In this document: positions 42,318 to 51,359 of the stretch, piece by piece
Position numbering within the stretch: position 1 is the first letter of the stretch
Layout: each line of letters begins with the position of its first letter
Assembly: GCF_002008165.1 (NCBI RefSeq)
Contig: NZ_MRDM01000030.1
Coordinates: forward strand, 434,001 to 498,000
Direction of reading: 5' to 3'
Length of the DNA: 64,000 nt
Source: Rhizobium laguerreae
Lineage (GTDB): Bacteria > Pseudomonadota > Alphaproteobacteria > Rhizobiales > Rhizobiaceae
Notes under the pieces: generated by a model
Seen by the model: the letters and a program-made list of their open reading frames with translations, nothing else
Told to the model about the DNA's origin: nothing
Database searches by the model: none
Translations under genes and position numbers: made by a program

Positions 42318-43232
42318 ATGAAGAGTTTCATCGGCAAACGCGCGATCGCCAGTGGCGTATCGCTCGTGGTGCTTATCGTCATCGTGTTCTTCCTGTCCCG
42401 GCTGACGGGCGATCCGACCGACCTCTATCTGCCGATCGATGCGACCACCGAAATGCGCCAGCAATTCCGTGAGATGAACGGTTTCAACGATCCGTTGATC
42501 ATCCAGTTCGGTCGTTATGTCTCGGATCTTGCCCAAGGCAATTTCGGTCAGTCACTGCGACAGGCCCGTCCGGCCATGGATGTCGTGCTGGAGGCTTTCG
42601 TCTGGACCTTCTGGCTGGCTGTCATCACCATGGCGCTGGTCACGGTCGCCGCGATCGTCATCGGTTCGCTCGCGGCGTTTCGTGTCGGCGGCGTCTTCGA
42701 CCGTCTCGCCACTTTCTTCTCGCTGATCGGCGCTGCGGCGCCGGACTTCTGGCTGGCCATCGTGGCGATCGTCATTTTCGCCGTCAAACTGCATGTCCTG
42801 CCGACATCGGGAACAGGAACGTTCTGGCACTGGGTCCTGCCGGTCAGCGTGCTGTTCATCCGGCCTTTCGGCCTGATCCTGCAGGTGGTCCGCGGCTCGA
42901 TGATCAGTGTTCTGTCTTCCGCCTATGTGAAGACGGCCCGCGCCAAGGGGGTCCGATCGAAATCAATCATCTTCATTCACGGACTGCGCAACGCCATGCT
43001 GCCGGTGATCACCGTCATCGGCGACCAGGCGGCCGCCATCTTGAACGGTGCCGTCGTCGTCGAGACTGTGTTTGGCTTTCCGGGCATCGGCAAGCTGATG
43101 ATCGATTCCATTTTGCTTCGCGATTTCGCCGTCGTGCTGGCCGTCATCATGGTCTCGGCACTGGCGATCTTCATCATGAACCTGTTGATCGACATCGCCT
43201 ATGCGCTGCTCGATCCACGCATCCGGTATTGA
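42318..43232 (+). CDS. ABC transporter permease, DppB/OppB type
   Basis: The ATG at 42318 is preferred (304 residues) because GGGAGGAG lies just upstream; an ATG at 42294 is possible. DppB-type features are the N-terminal ASGVSLVVLIVIVFFLSRLTGDPTDLYLP, the periplasmic loop with NDPLIIQFGRYVSDLAQGNFGQSLR and the EAA region KTARAKGVRSKSIIFIHGLRNAMLP. First gene of an operon that continues through the second permease, fused ATPase and dehydrogenase. It is not preceded by its binding-protein gene, which is likely the one at 53889. Confidence 0.92.
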   Translation: MKSFIGKRAIASGVSLVVLIVIVFFLSRLTGDPTDLYLPIDATTEMRQQFREMNGFNDPLIIQFGRYVSDLAQGNFGQSLRQARPAMDVVLEAFVWTFWLAVITMALVTVAAIVIGSLAAFRVGGVFDRLATFFSLIGAAAPDFWLAIVAIVIFAVKLHVLPTSGTGTFWHWVLPVSVLFIRPFGLILQVVRGSMISVLSSAYVKTARAKGVRSKSIIFIHGLRNAMLPVITVIGDQAAAILNGAVVVETVFGFPGIGKLMIDSILLRDFAVVLAVIMVSALAIFIMNLLIDIAYALLDPRIRY

Positions 43233-43235
43233 GCG

Positions 43236-44162
43236 ATGACGATGGCCGACACACAAATCCTCGCCGAGAAAAAACCAAGCGGCCCGATCGGGCGCTGGCT
43301 GACGATGCTGTGGGCGGACAAGCTCGCTTTTTTCGCGGCTCTGTTCCTCTTGATCGTTCTGCTCTGTGCGCTGTTTGGCCCGCTCCTGCTGGAGGCCATC
43401 GCCACCAAGCAGAACCTGCGGGGCCGCAACGCGCCGCCGTTCGATATCACCCGCGGAATGCTTTATGTCCTCGGCGCCGATGCGCTGGGCAGGCCGCTTC
43501 TTGCCCGCGTCATCGTGGCGGCGCAAAATACCATCCTGGTGGCCGCAGCAGCCGTGCTGGCATCATCCGTCGTCGGTACGGCGCTCGGTCTGGTGGCAGG
43601 TTATAGCCGCTCTTCTGCTGCTCAATGGATCATGCGCCTCGGCGACGTCATCATGTCCTTTCCGTCGCTGCTTCTGGCGGTGATCGTGCTCTACATGCTC
43701 GAGCCCTCGGTCACCAACATCGTCCTCGTCCTGGCGATCACCCGCATTCCCATCTATCTGCGCACCACGCGCGCCGAAGTGCTGGAAGTGCGCGAGCGGA
43801 TGTTCGTGCAGGCGGCGAAGGTCATGGGAGCATCGTATTGGCGCATTGTCTTCCATCACATCCTGCCAGTGATCTTCCCAACACTGGTGACCATTGCGAC
43901 GCTGGATTTCGCCTTCGTCATGCTGGCGGAATCCTCCCTGTCATTCCTGGGCATCGGCATTCAGGCGCCGGAGATCACCTGGGGTCTCATGGTTGCTCAA
44001 GGACGACCCTATCTCACCAATGCGTGGTGGCTTTCCTTCTGGCCGGGCCTTGCAATCATCCTGACGACGCTGTCGCTGAACCTTCTGTCGAATTGGCTGC
44101 GCATCGCGCTCGATCCGACGCAACGCTGGCGCCTTGAAATGAGGGGCAGGAAAAATGGCTGA
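43236..44162 (+). CDS. ABC transporter permease, DppC/OppC type
   Basis: A 308-residue membrane protein with the DppC features of an N-terminal cytoplasmic helix, the periplasmic sequence FDITRGMLYVLGADALGRPLLARVI, and the EAA loop VREMFVQAAKVMG-like VRERMFVQAAKVMGASYWRIVFHHILP. It starts three bases after the previous stop; a second ATG two codons later is an alternative. Its last 8 bases overlap the ATPase gene. Confidence 0.92.
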   Translation: MTMADTQILAEKKPSGPIGRWLTMLWADKLAFFAALFLLIVLLCALFGPLLLEAIATKQNLRGRNAPPFDITRGMLYVLGADALGRPLLARVIVAAQNTILVAAAAVLASSVVGTALGLVAGYSRSSAAQWIMRLGDVIMSFPSLLLAVIVLYMLEPSVTNIVLVLAITRIPIYLRTTRAEVLEVRERMFVQAAKVMGASYWRIVFHHILPVIFPTLVTIATLDFAFVMLAESSLSFLGIGIQAPEITWGLMVAQGRPYLTNAWWLSFWPGLAIILTTLSLNLLSNWLRIALDPTQRWRLEMRGRKNG

Positions 44163-45789
44163 ACATCTTTTGGAAGTGCGTGACCTCTCGGTCGAGTTTC
44201 ACACCGCCAGCGGGACCGTCAAGGCGGTGCATGATGTCAGCTGGCATCTCGATCGCGGCGAGACGCTGGCGATCCTTGGGGAAAGCGGTTCAGGCAAATC
44301 CGTGTCGGCCTCGGCGGTCATGAATCTGATCGACATGCCGCCCGGTAAGATCACCAGCGGCGCCATTCTCCTCAACGGGCGCGACATGCTGAAAATGACG
44401 CCCGAGGAGCGGCGCTCGATCAACGGCGCCAAGATCGCCATGATCTTTCAGGACCCGCTCGCCCACCTCAATCCGGTCTATCCGGTCGGCTGGCAAATCA
44501 CCGAGATGATGACGACACATGGCCAGTCGGCGGAGCGCGCCGGCGCGAGGGCGCTCGAATTGATCGGACGCGTCGGCATAACCGATCCTCAGGCGGCGAT
44601 GCGAAAGTATCCATTCCAGTTCTCCGGCGGCCAGCGGCAGCGCCTGATGATCGCCATGGCGATCGCCTGCAAGCCCGATATCCTGATCGCGGATGAACCC
44701 ACCACCGCGCTCGATGTGACGGTACAGGCGCAGGTGCTCGAACTTCTGCAGGAGTTGCAGCAGGAAACCGGCATGGGCCTGTTGCTGATCACTCACGATC
44801 TGGGCGTCGTTGCCGAGATCGCCGACCGGGTCGTGGTGATGAATTCCGGCTGCGTGGTCGAAACCGGCAATGCGGCCGAAGTCTATCGCAACCCGCAGAA
44901 CGCCTACACGAAGAAGCTGATAGCCGCCGCACCGGGGAAGGGTGCGATGGCGCAAGAGCGCGACCGGCAGGGCGAACCGCTGCTGCGCGCCATCGGCTTG
45001 AAAAAGAGTTTTGGCGCATTCCAGGCGCTGAAGGGCGTGGATTTCGTCATTATGCCCGGCGAGACGGTTGCCGTTGTCGGTGAGAGCGGTTCCGGCAAGT
45101 CAACCCTTGCCCGGGCAATCGTTCGCCTCGATGATCCGCAGGAGGGCCAGGTTCTCTACCGCGGCAACGATCTGCTTGCGATGACCCCGAGGGAAATATT
45201 CGGGCTGCGTCGCGATTTGCAGATGGTCTTTCAGGACCCGACCCAGTCACTGAACCCGCGGATGAGTGTGTTCCGGTTGATTTCGGAGGCCTGGGTCATT
45301 CACCCGGATATCCTGCCGAAAGCGAGATGGAAGGAGAGAGTGGCCGAGTTGCTGGTCAAGGTTGGCCTGAAACCGGATATGGCCGACCGGTATCCACATC
45401 AGTTTTCCGGCGGCCAGCGCCAGCGCATCGCGATTGCCCGGGCGCTGGCGATGGAGCCGAAACTGATCATCTGCGACGAGGCGGTTTCGGCACTCGACGT
45501 GTCGATCCAGGCGCAGGTGATCGCTTTGCTTGAGGGCCTGCGTCGCGAATTCGGCCTGTCCTACCTCTTCATCGCACACGACCTGCCGGTGGTTCGCGAT
45601 TTCGCCGATCGCGTTATCGTCATGAAGGCCGGCGAGATTGTCGAGGAGGGTCCGGTGGAGCAGATCTTCAACGCGCCCTTCCACCCCTACACGCAGGCGC
45701 TTCTTGCCGCGAGCCTCGATCCCGATCCTGAGATCCAGGCCACCCGACGCGCCGCCCGCCAACGACAGGAAGGACTCGTTTCCGCATGA
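44155..45789 (+). CDS. Fused double ATP-binding protein of Dpp/Opp-type ABC transporter (DppD-DppF, GsiA-like)
   Basis: A 544-residue protein with two complete ATPase domains: GESGSGKSVSASAVM, FSGGQRQRLMIAMAI and IADEPTTALD in the first; GESGSGKSTLARAIVRL, FSGGQRQRIAIARAL and ICDEAVSALD in the second. Each has the oligopeptide-transporter C-terminal extension (HPYTQALLAA). The substitution of Pro by Ala in the second Walker B is seen in some relatives. It replaces separate DppD and DppF subunits and powers the permeases upstream. It overlaps both neighbours. Confidence 0.92.
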   Translation: MAEHLLEVRDLSVEFHTASGTVKAVHDVSWHLDRGETLAILGESGSGKSVSASAVMNLIDMPPGKITSGAILLNGRDMLKMTPEERRSINGAKIAMIFQDPLAHLNPVYPVGWQITEMMTTHGQSAERAGARALELIGRVGITDPQAAMRKYPFQFSGGQRQRLMIAMAIACKPDILIADEPTTALDVTVQAQVLELLQELQQETGMGLLLITHDLGVVAEIADRVVVMNSGCVVETGNAAEVYRNPQNAYTKKLIAAAPGKGAMAQERDRQGEPLLRAIGLKKSFGAFQALKGVDFVIMPGETVAVVGESGSGKSTLARAIVRLDDPQEGQVLYRGNDLLAMTPREIFGLRRDLQMVFQDPTQSLNPRMSVFRLISEAWVIHPDILPKARWKERVAELLVKVGLKPDMADRYPHQFSGGQRQRIAIARALAMEPKLIICDEAVSALDVSIQAQVIALLEGLRREFGLSYLFIAHDLPVVRDFADRVIVMKAGEIVEEGPVEQIFNAPFHPYTQALLAASLDPDPEIQATRRAARQRQEGLVSA

Positions 45790-46733
45790 AGCCCGATGTT
45801 ATCGTCGCCTATCCGCTCCGGCCCCATCAGATGGCGATGCTGGAGGAGACCTACACGCTGCACCGGCTCGATCTGGTCAAAGGCGAAGAGCGGGATGCTC
45901 TCTTGCAGCAAGCCGGCCCGAGCTCTTCCGCGCTGGTCTGCAACGGCCATGTGACGATCGACGAAGCCCTGCTTTCGAAATTGCCGGCATTAAAGCTTGC
46001 CGCCTGTTCCTCGGCTGGCTACGACCAGATGGACGTCGAGGCGATGACACGGCGCGGCATCAAGCTCACCAATACATCCGAGGTGCTGTGCGACGACGTT
46101 GCCGACATGGCACTGCTTCTGATGCTTGCGGCACGCCGGCGCCTGCCGGAAGGCGATCGCTATGTGCGCTCCGGCGACTGGGGTCAGAAAGGGATGATGC
46201 CGCTGACGACATCGACGTCGGGCAAGAAGGCCGGGATCGTCGGCCTCGGCCGCATAGGGATGGCGATTGCCAAGCGATGCGAAGCTGTCGGACTGACGGT
46301 CGGCTATTACGGCAGGACGAAGAAAGAAGGCAACGATTTTGCCTATTTCGACACGCCGGTAAAACTGGCGGACTGGGCCGATATCCTGATCGTCGCGACG
46401 CCTGGCGGCCCCGCCACCGAAGGATTGATTTCGGCGGACGTGCTGAATGCGCTCGGACCGACCGGCAGCTTCATCAACATTGCCCGCGGCACCGTGGTCG
46501 ATGAGCCGGCCTTGATCAAGGCCTTGCAGGAAAGGCGGATCGCCTCGGCCGGCATCGATGTCTACCTCAACGAACCCAATCCCGATCCGCGCTTCGCAGC
46601 GCTCGACAACGTTGTGCTCTATCCCCACCATGCCAGCGGTACCGAGGAAACGCGCGACAGGATGGCGCAATTGACGGTCGACAACCTTGCAGCCTTCTTC
46701 GCAGGCAGGCCGCTGCTGACGCCCGTCAATTGA
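45786..46733 (+). CDS. D-isomer specific 2-hydroxyacid dehydrogenase
   Basis: A 315-residue NAD(P)-dependent dehydrogenase. The Rossmann motif is VGLGRIGMAIAKRCEAVGL (about 155-173), and the catalytic Arg, Glu and His appear in FINIARGTVVDEPAL, VYLNEPNPDPRF and PHHASGTEETR. The family interconverts 2-oxoacids and D-2-hydroxyacids, for instance glyoxylate/hydroxypyruvate reduction. It overlaps the transporter ATPase by 4 bases, so it belongs to the same operon, and it may reduce a keto-acid formed in the acid-sugar pathway. It is convergent with the GntR gene. Confidence 0.88.
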   Translation: MKPDVIVAYPLRPHQMAMLEETYTLHRLDLVKGEERDALLQQAGPSSSALVCNGHVTIDEALLSKLPALKLAACSSAGYDQMDVEAMTRRGIKLTNTSEVLCDDVADMALLLMLAARRRLPEGDRYVRSGDWGQKGMMPLTTSTSGKKAGIVGLGRIGMAIAKRCEAVGLTVGYYGRTKKEGNDFAYFDTPVKLADWADILIVATPGGPATEGLISADVLNALGPTGSFINIARGTVVDEPALIKALQERRIASAGIDVYLNEPNPDPRFAALDNVVLYPHHASGTEETRDRMAQLTVDNLAAFFAGRPLLTPVN

Positions 46734-46760
46734 CTCCGGCAAAACCCGCGGCGGGGCGGA

Positions 46761-47480
46761 TCAGACGAAGTAGTCCGGGAACTCCTTCCGCAGGTCTTCC
46801 ACTTTTGCGACGGTGCGGCTGAGATGCTCACGGATCGCGTCGACGGCACCCTGTTCGTTGCGCGCGGCAATCGCATCGATGATGGCGTGATGCCCATCGA
46901 GAATGCTGACGATCTTGCCCTTTTCGGGCAGATGCAGGCGACGAATACGCTCGAGATGGCCGGAGCGCTCGCGTATCAACTGGTGGAGGCTGCTGCGCTT
47001 GGCGCCTGCGAACAATGTCTGGTGAAAGAGCTCGTCGAGCTCCTGGAAGATCGCGATCTGATCGGCGTCGTCGGCGACTGCCGCCTGCATCTTGATGATC
47101 GACCGGGCGCGGGTAATGACGCTCGGATCCGGGTCCGGATCGGTTGCGAGGCGGCGGCAAACTTCGGTTTCCAGTGCAACGCGGAGGAAATGCGCCTCGT
47201 AAATCTGCAGGACGTCGATCCTGGTCACCACAGTGCGGGACTGCGGATAAATGCGAACCAGACCCTCCTGTTTGAGAAGCTGCAATGCGTCACGGATGGG
47301 AGTCTGGCTGACTTGATAAGTCTCGGTGAGCTCGGTGCGCGACAGCGTGGTGTCCGGCGGCAACTGAATGGTGATGATGCGCTTGCGCAGATCATCATAG
47401 ACTCGCTGGACGGTACTGCCAGCGACGACCGGGAAGCCGGGCGCGGTCAGGCCGAATGTAGAGGCGAACTGGGAATTCAT
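46761..47480 (-). CDS. GntR-family regulator with FCD domain
   Basis: Start at the ATG 47480 (239 residues) is preferred because AAAAGGAC lies upstream; an ATG at 47504 adds eight residues. The winged helix RVYDDLRKRIITIQLPPDTT to SQTPIRDALQLLKQEGLVRI is typical. The FCD sensor domain keeps the metal-binding pattern DELFH, then SGHLERIRR and DGHHAIIDAI. FCD regulators bind small carboxylates or sugar acids. It is divergent from the dehydratase gene and probably represses it and the Dpp-type operon. Confidence 0.9.
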   Translation of the reverse strand: MNSQFASTFGLTAPGFPVVAGSTVQRVYDDLRKRIITIQLPPDTTLSRTELTETYQVSQTPIRDALQLLKQEGLVRIYPQSRTVVTRIDVLQIYEAHFLRVALETEVCRRLATDPDPDPSVITRARSIIKMQAAVADDADQIAIFQELDELFHQTLFAGAKRSSLHQLIRERSGHLERIRRLHLPEKGKIVSILDGHHAIIDAIAARNEQGAVDAIREHLSRTVAKVEDLRKEFPDYFV

Positions 47481-47548
47481 GTGAGGCGTCCTTTTCGGCT
47501 CCATTCATAGCTTTGCACGACCTAATGCACAAGAACGCAAACTTTCCA

Positions 47549-47579
47549 TTGATATATATGTCAAACTAAAATATCAGTT
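47549..47579. promoter_or_regulatory. Candidate GntR/FCD operator region before the dehydratase gene
   Basis: TTGATATATATGTCAA (47549-47564) is a 16-bp inverted repeat with one mismatch per half. It abuts ACTAAAATATCAGTT (47565-47579), which recurs with two changes at 42194. Both lie in the divergent promoter region between the GntR gene and the dehydratase. Which part the regulator binds is unknown. Confidence 0.55.
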
Positions 47580-47623
47580 GGTGCAAACGCTGAAATAAGC
47601 AAGCGAAAAGGTGGGAGAAGGCC

Positions 47624-49360
47624 GTGACCGCGAGGAAAACCTACGAGCAATTGCGGTCCGCCCGATGGATGCTGCCGGATGATCAGCGCTCGTTCGGCCA
47701 CCGGTCGCGGACCATGCAGATGGGTTACGCACCGGAGGATTGGCAGGGAAAGCCGATCATTGCCGTGATCAACACCTGGTCCGATGCGCAGCCGTGCCAC
47801 ATGCATTTCCGTGAACGGGCCGAATGGGTGAAGCGGGGAATTCTTCAGTCGGGTGGGTTCCCCATGGAACTGCCCGCTCTTTCCCTTTCCGAAAACTTCG
47901 TCAAGCCGACGACGATGCTCTATCGCAATATGCTGGCGATGGAGACCGAGGAACTGTTGCGGAGCCATCCTGTCGATGGCGCCGTTCTGATGGGTGGCTG
48001 CGACAAGACGACACCAGGCCTTGTCATGGGCGCAGTCAGCATGGGCATTCCCTTCATTTATCTGCCGGCCGGCCCGATGCTTCGCGGTAACTATGCCGGC
48101 AAGACGCTGGGCTCCGGTACCGACGGCTTCAAATATTGGGACGAGCGCCGCGCCGGCATGATCACCCAGGAGGAGTGGCAGGGCATCGAAGGCGGAATCG
48201 CCCGCAGTTACGGCCATTGCATGACCATGGGCACGGCATCGACGATGACGGCGATCGCCGAGGCTATGGGGTTGACGCTGCCGGGCGCATCCTCGATCCC
48301 AGCAGCCGATGCCAACCACCAGCGCATGTCGGCGGCCTGCGGCCGCCGCATCGTCGATATGGTGTGGGAGGATCTGACGCCGGACCAGATCATCACGCCC
48401 GCGGCCGTCGACAATGCGGTCACCGTCGCCATGGCGACCGGCTGCTCCACCAATGCCATCATTCACCTGATTGCCATGGCGCGGCGCGCTGGCGTCCCGC
48501 TGGAGCTTGATGATCTCGATCGTATCGGTCGCACGACGCCGGTTCTCGCCAACATCCGGCCTTCCGGTTCGACCTACCTGATGGAGGATTTCTTTTATGC
48601 GGGTGGCCTGCGCGCTCTGATGAAGCAGCTCGGCGACAAGCTTGATCCCACCGCGATCACCGTGACGGGAAAACCCTTGGTGGATGGTCTGGACCAGGTG
48701 AAGATCTACAATGACGACGTTATCCGGCCATTGTCGAACCCGGTCTATCACGAAGGCTCGCTGGCCGTGCTCAAGGGGAACCTGTGTCCCGACGGCGCGG
48801 TCATCAAACCGGCGGCCTGCGACCCGAAATTCCATCGCCATTGCGGCCCGGCGCTGGTCGCAGACAGCTATGCGGAGATGAAGAAGATCATCGACGATCC
48901 AGACTATCCGCTGACGCCGGACACCGTTCTCGTGCTCCGCAATGCCGGCCCCCAGGGCGGACCGGGCATGCCGGAATGGGGCATGATCCCGATGCCGAAG
49001 GCGCTGTTGAAGCTCGGCCTGCGCGACATGGTGCGGATCTCGGACGCCCGCATGTCCGGAACCAGTTTCGGTGCCTGCGTGCTGCATGTCGCACCGGAAT
49101 CTTATGTTGGCGGGCCTTTGGCCCTGCTGAGAACGGGGGACATGGTCGAGCTTGATATTCCGGCACGCAGCCTCAATATGCTGGTTTCCGAAGAAGAGAT
49201 CACAGCGCGGCGGGCCGGGTGGGTGGCGCCGACGCGGCATTATGAGCGCGGCTACGGCTTTATGTTCTCCGGCCATATCGAGCAGGCCGACAAAGGCTGC
49301 GACTTTGATTTCCTGACCACGCAATTCGGTGGCAAGACGCCGGAACCGGCTATCAACTGA
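47624..49360 (+). CDS. IlvD/Edd-family sugar-acid dehydratase, L-arabinonate dehydratase-like
   Basis: A 578-residue [2Fe-2S] dehydratase starting at a GTG after GGGAGAAG. Iron-sulfur ligands are Cys58 (SDAQPCHMHF), Cys126 (GGCDKTTPG) and Cys199 (SYGHCMTMGT), with Lys128 beside the second. These are shifted by one from the Cys59, Cys127, Cys200 and Lys129 that I recall for Rhizobium leguminosarum L-arabinonate dehydratase, and length and local sequence agree. It removes water from a pentonate or hexonate to give the 2-keto-3-deoxy acid. The exact substrate in this strain is inferred. It is the first gene of the catabolic operon and is separated from the enolase-type gene by 9 bases. Confidence 0.87.
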   Translation: MTARKTYEQLRSARWMLPDDQRSFGHRSRTMQMGYAPEDWQGKPIIAVINTWSDAQPCHMHFRERAEWVKRGILQSGGFPMELPALSLSENFVKPTTMLYRNMLAMETEELLRSHPVDGAVLMGGCDKTTPGLVMGAVSMGIPFIYLPAGPMLRGNYAGKTLGSGTDGFKYWDERRAGMITQEEWQGIEGGIARSYGHCMTMGTASTMTAIAEAMGLTLPGASSIPAADANHQRMSAACGRRIVDMVWEDLTPDQIITPAAVDNAVTVAMATGCSTNAIIHLIAMARRAGVPLELDDLDRIGRTTPVLANIRPSGSTYLMEDFFYAGGLRALMKQLGDKLDPTAITVTGKPLVDGLDQVKIYNDDVIRPLSNPVYHEGSLAVLKGNLCPDGAVIKPAACDPKFHRHCGPALVADSYAEMKKIIDDPDYPLTPDTVLVLRNAGPQGGPGMPEWGMIPMPKALLKLGLRDMVRISDARMSGTSFGACVLHVAPESYVGGPLALLRTGDMVELDIPARSLNMLVSEEEITARRAGWVAPTRHYERGYGFMFSGHIEQADKGCDFDFLTTQFGGKTPEPAIN

Positions 49361-49369
49361 GGCACCACG

Positions 49370-50560
49370 ATGTTTGATCCCGATCGACGTACGATTCCCG
49401 CACAGCCTCCCAAGGCTGGCTTCGCTGCCGGTCCGTCCAAGCTGGACGCCATCCGATCGGTCACCCTGTCGCTCGTTTACCTGCCTTTGGCGCGGCCGAT
49501 CAGCGATGCCAAGGTTTTGACGGGCCGACAGAAGCCGCTGACCCAGGTGGCCTTTCTATTTTGCGAGATCGTCTCCGAGGCCGGCCATAGCGGTCTCGGT
49601 TTCAGTTACTCGAAGCGGGCAGGCGGACCTGCCCTTTATGCACATGCCTGCGAGCTTGCCGACAACCTGATCGGCGAAGACCCCAACGACACCGCGCGCA
49701 TCTGGGACAAGCTCTGCTGGGCCGGAGCCTCGGTCGGCCGCTCCGGCATTGCAACACAGGCAATCGCCGCCATCGACATCTGCCTCTGGGACCTGAAGGC
49801 GAAACGCGCCGGCTTGCCGCTTGCAAAACTGCTTGGCGCCCATCGCGACAGTGTCGCCTGCTACAACACCTCCGGCGGCTTCCTGTCATCGAGCGTCGAG
49901 GAAATCCGCGATGCCATCGACCACTCGATCGCCTCCGGTATCGGCGGCATCAAGATCAAGGTCGGACAGCCGGACCCGATGATCGACCTTCGCCGGCTTG
50001 ATGCGGTGACCAGCCATATCGATGGCCGTGTCCCGCTGATGGTCGATGCAAACCAGCAATGGGACCGCACGACGGCCTTGCGCTTCGGCCGGCTGGTCGA
50101 ACCGCTCAACCTCGAATGGATCGAAGAGCCGCTCGATGCCTATGACGCCGAGGGCCATGCCGCACTGGCGCGGGAACTTGCCACGCCGATCGCCACCGGC
50201 GAAATGCTGGCAAGCGCCGACGAGCACATGGCGCTGATCCGGGCCGATGCGGTCGACTTCATTCAGCCGGATGCGCCGCGTGTCGGCGGCATCACGCCCT
50301 TTCTGCGCATCTGCACGCACGCAGAGGCGAAACGTATGCGCCTGGCGCCGCATTTCGCCATGGAAATCCATCTGCACCTGGCGGCCGCCTATGCGCATGA
50401 GCCGTGGGTCGAGCATTTCGATTGGCTGGCGCCACTGTTTAACGAACAACTCGAGATCAAGGACGGCCGAATGATCGTGCCGGCTCGTCCTGGACTCGGC
50501 TGCAGCCTGACAGGCAAGGCGCGTGATTGGACTGTGGAAACCCGCAGCTTCGGCGCCTGA
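49370..50560 (+). CDS. L-talarate/galactarate dehydratase (enolase superfamily)
   Basis: A 396-residue mandelate-racemase subgroup enzyme. Catalytic elements: KIKVG with Lys195 and Lys197, metal ligands Asp226 (DANQQW), Glu252 (EEPLDAYD) and Glu278 (GEMLAS), and His328 (APHFAMEIHLH). Lys197 and His328 carry the same numbers as the acid-base pair I recall for Salmonella TalrD/GalrD, and the segments PDAPRVGGI and LFNEQLEI also agree. Reaction: galactarate or L-talarate to 5-keto-4-deoxy-D-glucarate. The product is the substrate of the dehydratase at 52890. Confidence 0.87.
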   Translation: MFDPDRRTIPAQPPKAGFAAGPSKLDAIRSVTLSLVYLPLARPISDAKVLTGRQKPLTQVAFLFCEIVSEAGHSGLGFSYSKRAGGPALYAHACELADNLIGEDPNDTARIWDKLCWAGASVGRSGIATQAIAAIDICLWDLKAKRAGLPLAKLLGAHRDSVACYNTSGGFLSSSVEEIRDAIDHSIASGIGGIKIKVGQPDPMIDLRRLDAVTSHIDGRVPLMVDANQQWDRTTALRFGRLVEPLNLEWIEEPLDAYDAEGHAALARELATPIATGEMLASADEHMALIRADAVDFIQPDAPRVGGITPFLRICTHAEAKRMRLAPHFAMEIHLHLAAAYAHEPWVEHFDWLAPLFNEQLEIKDGRMIVPARPGLGCSLTGKARDWTVETRSFGA

Positions 50561-50582
50561 ACGAGAACGAGGAGGAGGAAAT

Positions 50583-51293
50583 ATGAACCCCGCAACCCGT
50601 GAAAAACTGATGGGTGTCTCCGTCGCGACGCTCTGCTCGGCCCTGTTCAAGCGCGGCCTGAGAAACCAGACGATACAGGATGTTCGGCCGGTCCAGCCGA
50701 AGGGTCGCAATATGGTCGGACCGGCCTTCACGCTGCGCTACATGCCGGCGCGCGAGGACCGCAACGCGATGAACGTCTTTCGGAACCCGAAACATCCGCA
50801 ACGGCTTGCGATCGAGACTTGCCCGGACGGCGCTGTTCTGGTGATGGACAGCCGCAAGGATCCGCGCGCAGCGTCTGCCGGCGACATCCTGATTACCCGC
50901 CTGATGATGCGCGGCGGAGCCGGCGTCGTCACCGACGGCGGCTTCCGGGACGCCATGACGATCGGTGGCCTTGATATCCCCGCCTATCACCACCGTCCCT
51001 CCAGTCCGACGAACCTGACGCTGCACGAGGCAATCGACATCAATGTGCCGATAGGCTGTGGCGATGTTGCGGTCTTCCCGGGCGACATCATGGTTGGCGA
51101 CGACGACAGCGTGATCGTCATCCCTGCCGAGATCGCCGACGAGATCGCCGATGAAGCAGTGGAGATGACCGCTTACGAGGATTTCGTGACAGAACGCGTC
51201 AAGCAAGGTCACACGATCATTGGCCTTTACCCGGCCACCGACGAAAGCAATCTGACGCTCTTTGCCGAATGGCGGAAGGTGAATGGCCGCTAG
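50583..51293 (+). CDS. RraA-like / HMG aldolase family protein
   Basis: From the ATG at 50583, preceded by GAGGAGGAAAT, the protein has 236 residues. The core VVTDGGFRDAMTIGGL has Arg122 and Asp123, which match the catalytic pair of 4-hydroxy-4-methyl-2-oxoglutarate aldolase and oxaloacetate decarboxylase rather than a pure RNase E regulator, and GCGDVAVFPGDIMVGDDDSV is the second family motif. Within an acid-sugar operon it may decarboxylate or cleave a keto-acid. A longer in-frame start at 50523 would overlap the preceding gene. Confidence 0.82.
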   Translation: MNPATREKLMGVSVATLCSALFKRGLRNQTIQDVRPVQPKGRNMVGPAFTLRYMPAREDRNAMNVFRNPKHPQRLAIETCPDGAVLVMDSRKDPRAASAGDILITRLMMRGGAGVVTDGGFRDAMTIGGLDIPAYHHRPSSPTNLTLHEAIDINVPIGCGDVAVFPGDIMVGDDDSVIVIPAEIADEIADEAVEMTAYEDFVTERVKQGHTIIGLYPATDESNLTLFAEWRKVNGR

Positions 51294-51359
51294 GGCGGCG
51301 CATCTTGAACACCACTTCACGTATCAAGACGGAGCAAGGCTCCGCCGAGGAGAATAACA

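Noticed and set aside
47561..49324. Leftward frame of 587 codons opposite the dehydratase gene
   Set aside because: It covers the IlvD-type gene exactly in antisense. The sense frame has the iron-sulfur ligands and catalytic motifs, so the antisense frame is a compositional shadow.
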